A stretch of DNA of 24,957 bases from Clostridium sp. UBA6640. Its GTDB lineage: Bacteria; Bacillota; Clostridia; Clostridiales; Clostridiaceae. A model generated the notes under the pieces. The model ran no database searches and was not told the DNA's origin. It saw nothing but the letters and a program-made list of their open reading frames with translations. The position numbers and the translations under genes are program-made. Of this stretch, positions 16,579 through 24,135 are shown in pieces. How positions within the stretch are numbered: the stretch's first letter is position 1; every line of letters starts with the position of its first letter. The DNA is taken from the NCBI RefSeq assembly GCF_002455975.1, contig NZ_DKLM01000019.1, positions 1 through 24,957 on the forward strand, written 5' to 3'.

Positions 16579-17445
16579 CTAAGAATTTAAAATTAAAGAA
16601 GCAAGCTCTTCTCCTAGCTTAATATTTTCATCTACTGGTCCTGTTACTTCTTTTCTTATAAGGTTTCCATTAACTTCGTAAATACCAACCATATTGATTG
16701 TATTATCCTTTAGCTCTGCATAAGCTCCTATAGCAGCGTGACAGTCTCCTTTTAAAGCTGCCATAAAACTTCTTTCTGCATCAACACAAACTCTAACCTC
16801 ATAATTATCAAGAGCTGTAAAAACCTCTTTATCTTTACAACTTTCATGTATTTCAATTCCTAGTGCACCTTGGCCTATAGCAGGAATCATTTCATGTGGC
16901 TCAAAATAATCAGTTATTATCTCCTCCATACCTAGTCTTTTAAGTCCTGCTGCTGCTAGAATTATTCCATCTAAATTTTCTTTTTTTATTTTCTCAATTC
17001 TAGTTTGAACATTACCTCTTATAGGTACTATTTCTATATCTGGTCTTAAGATTTTTAATTGACTAGCTCTTCTATTACTACTAGTTCCTACCCTAGCACC
17101 TTTTTTCAAATCTTTAAATTTTACTCCATTTATAGATACGAAGGCATCCCTTACATCTTCTCTAATAGGCATTGCTGCAACTATAAAGCCTTCTGGCAGT
17201 TCATAAGGCATATCCTTCATACTATGAACACCAGCTTCTGCGTGTCCATCTAATATAAGCTGCTCTAGTTCCTTAACAAAAAGTCCTTTACCACCTATTT
17301 TATCAAGTGTAACATCTAATCTTTTATCTCCTAAAGTATCTGTTAATACCTTTTCACATTTAATGTTATGGGTTTTATTTATAAGCTCCATTACAAACTC
17401 TGTCTGTACCTGTGCTAACTTACTCTTTCTCGTTGTTATTCTCAA
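16579..17445 (-). CDS. hemC: Hydroxymethylbilane synthase (porphobilinogen deaminase) HemC
   Basis: A 288-residue enzyme that polymerises four porphobilinogens. The cofactor-anchoring cysteine is Cys235 in LKGDCHAAIGA. Catalytic Asp78 lies in VHSMKDMP, and RITTRKSKLAQVQ is the usual N-terminus. The start is uncertain: a TTG at 17445 has GGAGG 8 bases upstream and gives the standard N-terminus, while an ATG at 17460 overlaps that GGAGG and has no site of its own. I prefer the TTG. It overlaps the preceding dehydrogenase gene by 26 bases. Confidence 0.94.
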   Translation of the reverse strand: MRITTRKSKLAQVQTEFVMELINKTHNIKCEKVLTDTLGDKRLDVTLDKIGGKGLFVKELEQLILDGHAEAGVHSMKDMPYELPEGFIVAAMPIREDVRDAFVSINGVKFKDLKKGARVGTSSNRRASQLKILRPDIEIVPIRGNVQTRIEKIKKENLDGIILAAAGLKRLGMEEIITDYFEPHEMIPAIGQGALGIEIHESCKDKEVFTALDNYEVRVCVDAERSFMAALKGDCHAAIGAYAELKDNTINMVGIYEVNGNLIRKEVTGPVDENIKLGEELASLILNS

Positions 17446-18064
17446 TTTTATTGCCTCCATAAAATAAATTTATAATTTTTTCACCGTATCCCTTATTAAA
17501 AATATATAGAAAATCCTCTGTGGATATGAAATTTAAAATTTCATTCTTTTTACTATGATTCTTTAGAGAATTTCTTAAATTTACTGAAAAATCTATATAA
17601 CTATCGTATTTTTTTAGATGAGTTTCTAGATTGTCTCTAATAAATAGTGAAGTTTTAGGACTAATTTTTTTTGTATGAATTGCAAAAACTGTACTTTTAC
17701 TTTCCCCTACAGTAGGAGTTATACACATGCTTTCCTCTACATTAGAAGCATTTATATGAAGTTTACAAAATTCATCACAATCCATCTTAATATTACGATT
17801 TAAGAATTCATCATCAGTTGCAATGACCACTACATGATATTTTGCTAACATTTCCTTATTATAAGTAGTCTTTTCAATACTTAACTTTTTAAAATGCTGT
17901 AAAGATACTATTTCTTCACATATATCTAATGCAATAACTTTAACCTCTGCTCCTTTAGTTAAAAAGGATTTACACTTTATATATCCCGCTTTTCCTCCAC
18001 CAACTATAAGAACCTTAAGCTTGTCACTTTTAATAGATAAAAAGCACTGCTCTAAATTTTTCAT
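17420..18064 (-). CDS. Precorrin-2 dehydrogenase (SirC/CysG N-domain type)
   Basis: A 214-residue NAD-dependent dehydrogenase predicted to oxidise precorrin-2 to sirohydrochlorin before cobalt insertion by CbiK. The Rossmann motif VLIVGGGKAGYIK is at 18-30. VVVIATDDEFLN and the INASNVEE segment match the NAD domain of Met8p/SirC/CysG. The C-terminal part is divergent and lysine-rich. Met8p and CysG also carry ferrochelatase activity, so a second chelatase role cannot be excluded, although CbiK is present. ATG behind AAGGTGG; its 3' end overlaps hemC. It lies where several clostridial operons carry hemA, but it is not a HemA. Confidence 0.85.
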   Translation of the reverse strand: MKNLEQCFLSIKSDKLKVLIVGGGKAGYIKCKSFLTKGAEVKVIALDICEEIVSLQHFKKLSIEKTTYNKEMLAKYHVVVIATDDEFLNRNIKMDCDEFCKLHINASNVEESMCITPTVGESKSTVFAIHTKKISPKTSLFIRDNLETHLKKYDSYIDFSVNLRNSLKNHSKKNEILNFISTEDFLYIFNKGYGEKIINLFYGGNKIENNNEKE

Positions 18065-18088
18065 TTATCCACCTTCTCTAGCTAAGAG

Positions 18089-19207
18089 TTAGATATCCTT
18101 AATTTTTAATGGGTCTATATTTTTTAAATACTCTATTAGCTTTTTATTAGATTCTCTATCCTTTATTGCAAATCTAACAAACTTATCATCTAGTCCTCTA
18201 TAATTATTGCACTTTCTTATTATAATGCATTTTTCTTCTAAGTAACTGTAAAGCTTATCACAATTTATTCCCTCTAATTTGCAAAGAACGTAATTTCCAT
18301 AACTATTATGACATTTTTCAATTATAGAAATTTTATTTAGTTCTTCTATCATATATTTTCTTTCTGTTTCAATCCACTTAAGGGAATCTTGTATGTATAC
18401 TTCATCACTTAATGCATATTTAGCACTTAGTTCAGCAAAACAATTAATATTCCATGGATTTTGCATTGAAACTATATAATCAATTAATTCTTTATTTTTG
18501 GTTATTCCAAAACCTAATCTTACGCCAGGCAATCCATAAAATTTTGTTATCGCCCTAATAATAAATAAACATTTATATTTTTCTACTAAATTCAAAAGGC
18601 TATAGTTAGAGCTTCCTGTGAACTCAATAAACGCTTCATCTATTAGAACTATCTTATTATTTTCTTCACAAAAATCTAAAATACTTGTAAACCTTTCTTT
18701 ATCTATAATTGAACCATTAGGATTATTAGGATTTCCAATTATAAGACCTTCGCTATAATTTAATTTACCTAATATATCCTCATAATCATAAGTAAAGTCA
18801 TCTTTTAAATATGAATAACTTACTTCTAAATTATATCTATGGCTATTATCTTCATATTCTACAAAAGACGGTACTACTATAGTTATAGACTTTAAATATC
18901 TAATAGCTAAATCTATTATTTCAGAAGCTCCATTCCCTAGTAAAATGTTTTCATGAGTTAAATTTAACTCGTGAGCTTCTCCTCCAAAATAATAACTGCA
19001 TTTATTTAAATAATTAATTATGTTATCCTTTAATGTTCTATATTTTATATCAGGATAAACTTGAAGCATTTCTATTCCTTCATTAATATTTTCAATAAAG
19101 CCTTTAGGTACACCGAGAGGATTTATATTAGAACTAAAATCCAGTAATTTTCTTCCTTTTAATAATCCTTCACTATATATATCTCCACCATGCTTCAATT
19201 TCTTCAC
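18089..19207 (-). CDS. cobD: Threonine-phosphate decarboxylase CobD (PLP enzyme)
   Basis: A 372-residue fold-type I PLP enzyme of the histidinol-phosphate aminotransferase-like group. It decarboxylates L-threonine phosphate to (R)-1-amino-2-propanol phosphate, the arm joined by CbiB. HGGDIY near the N-terminus and LDFSSNINPLGVP are typical of CobD. The PLP site shows GNPNNPNG (Asn163), LIDEAF (Asp190) and the Schiff-base Lys222 in RAITKFYGLPGVRLG. It starts with GTG whose GTGA overlaps the cbiB TGA stop, a classic coupling arrangement; its own ribosome binding site is weak. A generic aminotransferase is possible, but context and motifs favour CobD. Confidence 0.92.
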   Translation of the reverse strand: MKKLKHGGDIYSEGLLKGRKLLDFSSNINPLGVPKGFIENINEGIEMLQVYPDIKYRTLKDNIINYLNKCSYYFGGEAHELNLTHENILLGNGASEIIDLAIRYLKSITIVVPSFVEYEDNSHRYNLEVSYSYLKDDFTYDYEDILGKLNYSEGLIIGNPNNPNGSIIDKERFTSILDFCEENNKIVLIDEAFIEFTGSSNYSLLNLVEKYKCLFIIRAITKFYGLPGVRLGFGITKNKELIDYIVSMQNPWNINCFAELSAKYALSDEVYIQDSLKWIETERKYMIEELNKISIIEKCHNSYGNYVLCKLEGINCDKLYSYLEEKCIIIRKCNNYRGLDDKFVRFAIKDRESNKKLIEYLKNIDPLKIKDI

Positions 19208-20184
19208 ATCCTAACTAATTTTAAAATTACCACTAAAATTAGTGATACAAGTACTAACAATATCTCACTTGAATACATAAGCTTTATACTTTGCTTTATA
19301 TCTCTAGCTTCTAAGCCTTTAATTCTGTCTCCAAGAGTTGGCTTATACACTATCTCTCCAAAATAAACATTTGTTCCACCAAGTTGAATTTTCATTGCAC
19401 CTGCTGCTGCTGCCTCAGGATAAGCGCAGTTTGGACTCTTATGGTTTTTTCTATCTCTAATCATTATTCTAAAGCTATCTTCTATATTTCCACCTACAAC
19501 AAAAGAAGTTAAACACATTAAAATTCCTGTAAGTCTTGCAGGTATTAAATTGAACAAATCATCTACTTTAGCTGGGAAGAAACCAATATATCTGAACTTC
19601 TCATTTAGATATCCTAGCATTGAATCCATAGTATTAACGCCTTTGTACATCATAGCTAGTGGAGCCCCGCCTAATATCGCATAAAACATAGGAGCAATTA
19701 TACCATCAGAAGCATTTTCTGCTACAGTTTCTATATCTGCTCTTATAATTTCATCTTCTTCAAGGCTTGTTGTATCTCTACCTACTATATAAGAAAGTTT
19801 TACTCTTGCATCCTCTATATCACTTTTTTCTAAAGATTTATAAACTTCAATAGCTGCACCATGTAAGCTTTTTGCTGCTAATGTAGTCCAAATTATAAAA
19901 ATATTTAGACCATGAAATAAATATTCATTAATCAATGATAATTTTAATAAGACATAAGGAATAGTATAAGTTACAAAACATACTATTAAAACAATTAATC
20001 CTCCACAGATTCTTAAGCCCTCATCACTTTTTTCACCTTTTCTAAAATAGTTTTCTAGCTTATTTATAAGCTTGCCAATATAGATAATTGGATGAGGAAG
20101 CCAAGCAGGATCTCCTAAGATGAAATCTATAATCATAGCTATTAATACATAAATAATGTTAGCTTTCAAATTAAAATTAAACAA
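19204..20184 (-). CDS. cbiB: Adenosylcobinamide-phosphate synthase CbiB
   Basis: A 326-residue inner-membrane protein that joins adenosylcobyric acid to aminopropanol phosphate. Family marks are MIIDFILGDPAWLPHPIIYIGKLI near the N-terminus, the SYIVGRDTTSL stretch, ETVAENASDGIIAP, and PNCAYPEAAAAGAMKIQLGGTN. There are about four hydrophobic segments, including one at the extreme C-terminus. The start is TTG with AGGAG about 9 bases upstream. It overlaps cobD, its functional partner, by 4 bases. Confidence 0.94.
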   Translation of the reverse strand: MFNFNLKANIIYVLIAMIIDFILGDPAWLPHPIIYIGKLINKLENYFRKGEKSDEGLRICGGLIVLIVCFVTYTIPYVLLKLSLINEYLFHGLNIFIIWTTLAAKSLHGAAIEVYKSLEKSDIEDARVKLSYIVGRDTTSLEEDEIIRADIETVAENASDGIIAPMFYAILGGAPLAMMYKGVNTMDSMLGYLNEKFRYIGFFPAKVDDLFNLIPARLTGILMCLTSFVVGGNIEDSFRIMIRDRKNHKSPNCAYPEAAAAGAMKIQLGGTNVYFGEIVYKPTLGDRIKGLEARDIKQSIKLMYSSEILLVLVSLILVVILKLVRM

Positions 20185-20200
20185 TTATTTTATCTCCTAA

Positions 20201-21703
20201 CTATCTTTTAATTCCCACCATTTTATATATTTCATCCATATCTAAAGTTTTTCTTACTAAATCTGCAAGTTTATCAAGCTCTTCTTCTCTTAAACTTTCA
20301 TACGGTTTTGATTTCTTTAATTCTATGCCCTTTTTACCTCTAAGCTTGTTAACTATAGCTTCTCTAAAATCTGTTTTATCGAAAATTCCGTGGATATAAG
20401 ATCCCATTATATTACCATATTCATTAATGGCTCCATCATTATAATTTACTTCTTTTGTATTTTGAGTTTTTATATTAAATAATGGATTGGCATTTTCACC
20501 ATATTTGCAAATCCCCATATGAATTTCATAACCGTATACAGATAATTTATCTCTATCAGTAGTGAATACTTTATTATCAATTAAATCAGCTTCTACTCTG
20601 GTAGTTACTTTTTTCTGTTCAAAAACTGTCTCTATATCTAAAAGTCCTAATCCTTCTATTTCTGATAGATTTGTTTCTACACCATATGGATCTGTGATTT
20701 TCTTACCTAGCATTTGATATCCACCACAAATTCCCATTACTTCTCCATTTTTGCTATATTCTTTAATCTTATCAAAAAGTCCAGAAGCTTTAAGTGCATT
20801 TAAATCTTCAATGGTATTTTTACTTCCTGGTATAATTAATAAATCAGGATTTTTAAATTCTTCTACAGAAGTTATAAATCTTACTGAAACATCTTCTTCA
20901 TTTTTAAGTGCATCTACATCAGTAAAATTTGAGATTCTAGGAAGTTTAATAACAGCTATATCAATTTTATTGGTTATCTTTTTATTTAATTCTACAGCTC
21001 CATCCTCATCTTCTAGAGCTAATGTAAAATGTGGTACAACTCCTATACACTGTTTTTTAGATATATCCTCAAGCATGTCGATACCTGGCTTTAATATATC
21101 TACATCACCTCTAAATTTATTGATGATGGTTCCCTTTACTCTTTCTCTTTCACCTTCTGTAAGAAGCATTAGTGTTCCTACTAATGAAGCAAAAACTCCG
21201 CCTTTATCAATGTCTCCTACTAACACTACAGGTGCATCTACAAGTTCTGCCATTCCCATATTTACTATATCTCTATCACGTAAATTTATTTCTGCTGGGC
21301 TTCCTGCACCTTCCATAACTATAATATCAAATTGCTTTTCCAATTCTTCAAATTGGGCTTTTAGCATATCTCTAAATTCTAGCTTCATATTATGATATTC
21401 CATAGCTGTGCTATTTCCGTAAACCTCACCATTTACGATTATTTGACATTTCCTATCACTAGTTGGCTTTAATAATATAGGATTCATATATGCTTCTGGT
21501 TCTAGTCCACAAGCATAAGCTTGTAATACTTGTGCGCGTCCCATTTCTTTACCATCTAAAGTTATGTATGAATTTAATGACATATTTTGTGACTTATATG
21601 GACATACACTATATCCATCCTGTTTAAAAATTCTACATAGTGCTGTAACCAGTATACTTTTACCTACGGAAGAAGCTGTTCCTTGCACCATTATCTTTGC
21701 CAT
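20201..21703 (-). CDS. cbiP: Cobyric acid synthase CbiP
   Basis: A 500-residue glutamine-dependent amidase that adds four amides to adenosylcobyrinate a,c-diamide. The N-terminal ATP domain has MVQGTASSVGKS (5-16) and YKSQNMSLNSYIT. The amidotransferase domain has Cys326 in VMGICGGYQMLG and the histidine in GSYIHGIFD near 437. It is the first gene of the operon, 45 bases after the riboswitch terminator, with AAAGGGAG 8 bases before the ATG. A long open frame on the opposite strand inside it (20751-21395) is a shadow. Confidence 0.96.
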   Translation of the reverse strand: MAKIMVQGTASSVGKSILVTALCRIFKQDGYSVCPYKSQNMSLNSYITLDGKEMGRAQVLQAYACGLEPEAYMNPILLKPTSDRKCQIIVNGEVYGNSTAMEYHNMKLEFRDMLKAQFEELEKQFDIIVMEGAGSPAEINLRDRDIVNMGMAELVDAPVVLVGDIDKGGVFASLVGTLMLLTEGERERVKGTIINKFRGDVDILKPGIDMLEDISKKQCIGVVPHFTLALEDEDGAVELNKKITNKIDIAVIKLPRISNFTDVDALKNEEDVSVRFITSVEEFKNPDLLIIPGSKNTIEDLNALKASGLFDKIKEYSKNGEVMGICGGYQMLGKKITDPYGVETNLSEIEGLGLLDIETVFEQKKVTTRVEADLIDNKVFTTDRDKLSVYGYEIHMGICKYGENANPLFNIKTQNTKEVNYNDGAINEYGNIMGSYIHGIFDKTDFREAIVNKLRGKKGIELKKSKPYESLREEELDKLADLVRKTLDMDEIYKMVGIKR

Positions 21704-21747
21704 ATAAAAAACTCCCTTTCAAATAAAATACTCTTAAAATACTCTCT

Positions 21748-21788
21748 AAAAAAATAATAGAGGCAAACTCTCTAAGTTCACCTCTATT
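21748..21788 (-). terminator. Riboswitch-linked intrinsic terminator
   Basis: On the RNA strand AATAGAGG (21781-21788) pairs with CCTCTATT (21756-21763), and seven U residues follow immediately (21748-21754). It lies between the cobalamin aptamer and cbiP. A competing pairing is visible: AGAGGC at 21809-21814 can pair with the terminator's 3' arm GCCTCT (21759-21764), so it could act as an antiterminator. Termination on cobalamin binding is inferred. Confidence 0.85.
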
Positions 21789-21854
21789 TGTATAATAATC
21801 TATTTAATGCCTCTTCATACTAATAGAACCTTCCCTCCGAAAGCTTTCATTAAA

Positions 21855-22008
21855 AATTTAGGCAGGTCTCCTGGCTTTTGATTCATTCTCACCTTAACCT
21901 TCCCCTTTAAAAGAGTGGTAATCTTAAGGTTTGTCATCATTTACAGTAGCGGGGGCTGCTGTGGAATTTAACCACATTCCCTTTTCACTTATAAAAAGCA
22001 CCTAAATT
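21855..22008 (-). ncRNA. Cobalamin (B12) riboswitch aptamer
   Basis: The RNA strand shows the B12-box signature GCCCCCGCTACTGT (21943-21956) and the conserved closing GCCAGGAGACCTGCC. Outer stem P1 is AATTTAGG/CCTAAATT (21855-21862 with 22001-22008). AGGGAATGTGGTTAAATTCC upstream fits the P2/P3 region. The size, about 154 nt, is normal. It lies downstream of a strong promoter and upstream of a terminator leading into cbiP, so adenosylcobalamin should shut off the whole operon by premature termination. Confidence 0.96.
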
Positions 22009-22063
22009 CTTATTATTCAATTTTTATATTCTTTAATCTCAATTTAAATCTGTTACAAATAGA

Positions 22064-22092
22064 ATTATAAATTTAAATTAATTCTATGTCAA
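22064..22092 (-). promoter_or_regulatory. Consensus sigma-A promoter of the cobalamin operon
   Basis: On the minus strand TTGACA (22087-22092), a 17-base spacer and TATAAT (22064-22069) match the consensus perfectly. The predicted start near 22057 lies about 50 bases before the riboswitch. A full-strength promoter fits control resting mainly on the riboswitch. Confidence 0.88.
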
Positions 22093-22250
22093 GTTATGTA
22101 ACTTTATGAACTATTACCAATTCCTTCATATTATTCATAACATTATGATTAATATTTCTATTGGAACAATTTCACTCTTAGTTAAAAGGTCATTCCAGCC
22201 TCAATAATTACTATTGTATTACTAACTTTAGTGGATTATACTATTTGCCG

Positions 22251-22391
22251 CTAAGGACTTGACTTATCAAATATATTATAAAAAATAACTTCTATAACAT
22301 ATCTAACATCCTTTCTTTTTTCTAAGATCAATGGAATAGTATGATTCTCGATAAAATAGAAAAGCCGCAGATTTACTCTACGGACTTTACC
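22251..22391 (-). other. Open frame without start, possible gene relic
   Basis: A 46-codon open stretch between two stops in this frame, reading plausibly (for example LFYFIENHTIPLILEKRK), but with no ATG or GTG and no ribosome binding site. It lies in the roughly 670-bp interval 22093-22762, in which I find no supportable gene. The interval is otherwise AT-rich with two hairpins (22361-22426 and 22589-22632). It may be a decayed gene end or chance. Confidence 0.2.
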
Positions 22392-22426
22392 TTAAAGAAG
22401 GCTATAAAATTCGCCTTGAGAGTAAA
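22361..22426 (-). other. Two mutually exclusive hairpins, attenuator-like
   Basis: Read on the minus strand, TTTACTCT (22419-22426) can pair with AGAGTAAA (22372-22379), enclosing an inner GGC-centred hairpin (AAGGC/GCCTT). The second partner also forms the loop edge of a later stem, AAAGTCCGTAG with CTGCGGCTTT (22361-22388, one bulge), followed by TTCTATTTTATC. This looks like an antiterminator/terminator pair, but no gene follows before the cobalamin promoter. It could also be the end of a small RNA. Confidence 0.35.
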
Positions 22427-22588
22427 CTTAAAATCATAATTAAATATATTGGCATTGCAAATAAACTGGCACTAATATTCAACTATAAATAATCAGCCAT
22501 ACCAACTTATTTAAAATAATAATTTTTTCTACTTTTCCGTGCGTCTTATGCTATATGATTATTCAATATAATAACACAATACAATTTT

Positions 22589-22632
22589 ATCTAAATAAAA
22601 GAAGGATCACCCTATTTTTATTTTATTTAGAT
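22589..22632. repeat. 12-bp perfect inverted repeat, possible terminator
   Basis: ATCTAAATAAAA (22589-22600) pairs with TTTTATTTAGAT (22621-22632), with 20 bases between that can add a small AGG/CCT stem. It lies about 130 bases beyond the methyltransferase stop codon. The stem is all A/T and there is no clean U-run, so the terminator call is weak. Confidence 0.4.
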
Positions 22633-22762
22633 TACAATAAGATTTAAAACACCATTATCTCTCTTCAACCCAGTGATATCAATATTTCTAAAGAAAGTAT
22701 ATGCTATTTATGATAATGTTCATCGTAACGGATATAACGTAGGCTTTAATTTAGAAATGTTT

Positions 22763-23533
22763 TTATAACTTGATAGCCTTTGTAGCAATTGAGCTATCAA
22801 TGTATTGGTCTAATGCACTTCCTCCCTTATCCTCGTAAAAACCAGCAATTAAAAAACCAGATGCTATTTGGCCTTGTATTTGATCATGAAGTGAATGTCC
22901 AAAGCATATTCCTTCATTTTGATCTAATACTAATTCATTTAGCTCTTCTTCAGAAATGCTTGTCAAATCAGAATAGGGAATGCTATGCCTAACTACAAAT
23001 CTACCTTGTTCTAATTCTTTTAAATCAAATATATATTCAATAGGATTAGCAAAACCTGATATCAAGGTTCCTCCACTTTTGAGTACCCTATAAGCTTCAT
23101 TCCATACAGGAATCACTGTGTCTATATAACAGTTCGACCAAGGATGTACAATAAAATCAAAGGTTTCATCTTCAAATACCGACAAATCTTTCATATCACC
23201 TTGAACGGTTTTAATACTTAAATTATTTCTTTGTGCAACATATCTATCTTGACCTAACTGTTTTTCGCTGTTATCAAATACAGTGACCTCAGCTCCTGTT
23301 GCTGCCATTATTGGCCCCTGTTGCCCACCTCCTGATGCAAGACATAGTACTTTCTTTCCAATTAACCTTTCTGGGAACCACTCCCTTGGTACTGGCTTCA
23401 TTGGCGTTAAGTATATCTTCCACTTACCTAATTTAGCATCTTTTACTTCATCATCGCTTACAGGTCTTGTCCAAACATAATTGCTATCAACTTTTTTATC
23501 CCATACTTCTCTGTTGTTACTTATGTAATCCAT
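22763..23533 (-). CDS. Class I SAM-dependent methyltransferase
   Basis: A 256-residue methyltransferase of the COG2226/UbiE-like group. Motif I is KVLCLASGGGQQGP at about 61-74 (the SAM glycine loop), with acidic Asp87 after the second strand (VTVFDNS). It continues with ETFDFIVHPWSNCYI and YRVLKSGGTLISGF, the usual motif II/III region. The substrate is unknown. The ATG at 23533 is preferred over an in-frame upstream start because GGAGGGG lies 6 bases before it. A plausible -10 TATAAT lies at 23561-23566. No sequence or spacing ties it to the cobalamin operon, which has its own promoter, and it is not CbiT-like. Confidence 0.85.
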   Translation of the reverse strand: MDYISNNREVWDKKVDSNYVWTRPVSDDEVKDAKLGKWKIYLTPMKPVPREWFPERLIGKKVLCLASGGGQQGPIMAATGAEVTVFDNSEKQLGQDRYVAQRNNLSIKTVQGDMKDLSVFEDETFDFIVHPWSNCYIDTVIPVWNEAYRVLKSGGTLISGFANPIEYIFDLKELEQGRFVVRHSIPYSDLTSISEEELNELVLDQNEGICFGHSLHDQIQGQIASGFLIAGFYEDKGGSALDQYIDSSIATKAIKL

Positions 23534-23623
23534 AAATATCCCCTCCATAACCTTTGTTTGATTATAGTTTAGGGTAATGCAGCCTATAATAAAAGGTACT
23601 AAATTACTATAGTTGTTTTATGC

Positions 23624-23658
23624 ACAAAACCTCTACAAATCCAAAACTTGCAGAGGTT
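23624..23658 (-). terminator. Intrinsic terminator of the CD3324-family gene
   Basis: On the minus strand AACCTCTGCAAG (23647-23658) pairs with TTTGTAGAGGTT (23628-23639), 12 pairs including two G-U, around a 7-base loop, followed by a short U-run. It begins 7 bases after the stop codon of the small gene. Confidence 0.8.
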
Positions 23659-23665
23659 CTATTTA

Positions 23666-23935
23666 TTACGCTTCTTTTATATAGACAATCTTTTTAATCG
23701 TATCATAGGAAAGATTGTATTTTATCATAAGCTCATCAATGGTGCTACCATTTTCTTTTTCAAATTTAATTTGTTTATTTCTATTAATAAGTTCTTGCTT
23801 AACACCAGTTTTGCTTCCCCACGAATTTTTTAGTCCTTCTGGCTGCGGGATATATAATATCTCACCAGCAATATATCTTTGAATCTCATTAAGTAAATTC
23901 TTTGGCAATACTTCTGTAGCATTTATATATTTCAT
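23666..23935 (-). CDS. Small CD3324-family protein, putative helix-turn-helix
   Basis: An 89-residue protein resembling the small clostridial CD3324 family. Conserved-looking parts are KYINATEVLPKNLLNEIQRYIAG, the ILYIPQPEG turn and a C-terminal helix pair (TIDELMIKYNLSYDTIKKIVY, about 65-85) that looks like a Mor-type or resolvase-type helix-turn-helix. This suggests a small DNA-binding regulator, but no target is known. The ATG at 23935 is chosen because AAGGAG lies 9 bases upstream; an in-frame ATG at 23953 would overlap that site. A 27-codon frame and nested inverted repeats lie directly upstream; a terminator follows. Confidence 0.8.
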   Translation of the reverse strand: MKYINATEVLPKNLLNEIQRYIAGEILYIPQPEGLKNSWGSKTGVKQELINRNKQIKFEKENGSTIDELMIKYNLSYDTIKKIVYIKEA

Positions 23936-23969
23936 TCTAATTCGCTCCTTCATCTAAAAATAGTTCAGG

Positions 23970-24075
23970 ATGCAAAATCAGACTTATTAGCACTTCAAAT
24001 TAGAATGAATACGGCGATTTTAATTATTCTCTATGCAGCTATCGCCATTGTCTATAAGACCGATTTTGCATAGAG
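23970..24075. repeat. Nested and competing inverted repeats upstream of the CD3324-family gene
   Basis: Three inverted repeats are interleaved: ATGCAAAATC (23970-23979) with GATTTTGCAT (24062-24071), GGCGAT (24013-24018) with ATCGCC (24041-24046), and CTCTATGCA (24029-24037) with TGCATAGAG (24067-24075). The first and third compete for the same bases. They lie between the 27-codon frame and the gene at 23935, where an attenuation or RNA-switch structure could sit. The role is inference. Confidence 0.4.
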
Positions 24076-24135
24076 TTTTGTTGCTGAAGTTGATTTCACT
24101 CCAAAGATTCCTAGTTTCAAACGAATCATTATCAT
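24052..24135 (-). CDS. Possible 27-residue peptide with strong ribosome binding site
   Basis: ATG preceded by GGAGGTG at an ideal distance (24141-24147). The peptide is basic and partly hydrophobic, beginning MIMIRLKLGIFGVKS and ending with LYAKSVL. No family is recognised; it has no cysteine and no agrD-like core. It lies 116 bases upstream of the CD3324-family gene on the same strand. It may be a leader peptide, a short secreted or signalling peptide, or the surviving start of a broken gene; reading on in another frame extends it by only about 12 codons. The opposite strand also reads as a short hydrophobic stretch. Confidence 0.4.
   Translation of the reverse strand: MIMIRLKLGIFGVKSTSATKLYAKSVL

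Noticed and set aside
17420..18064. HemA (glutamyl-tRNA reductase)
   Set aside because: The protein is half the length, lacks the N-terminal catalytic cysteine domain, and begins directly with a GGGKAG Rossmann motif as in SirC/CysG.
20751..21395. 214-codon open frame on the plus strand inside cbiP
   Set aside because: It is antisense to a gene with full domain structure, has an unnatural serine-rich composition, and has no ribosome binding site.
21800..21835. Tiny frame ATG-AAG-AGG-CAT-TAA behind GGAGGGAAGG in the riboswitch leader
   Set aside because: Four codons only; the purine run and AGAGGC are better explained as parts of the expression platform.
22620..22765. Plus-strand 44-codon open stretch ending at 22767
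   Set aside because: It has no start codon or ribosome binding site and runs into the end of the methyltransferase gene.
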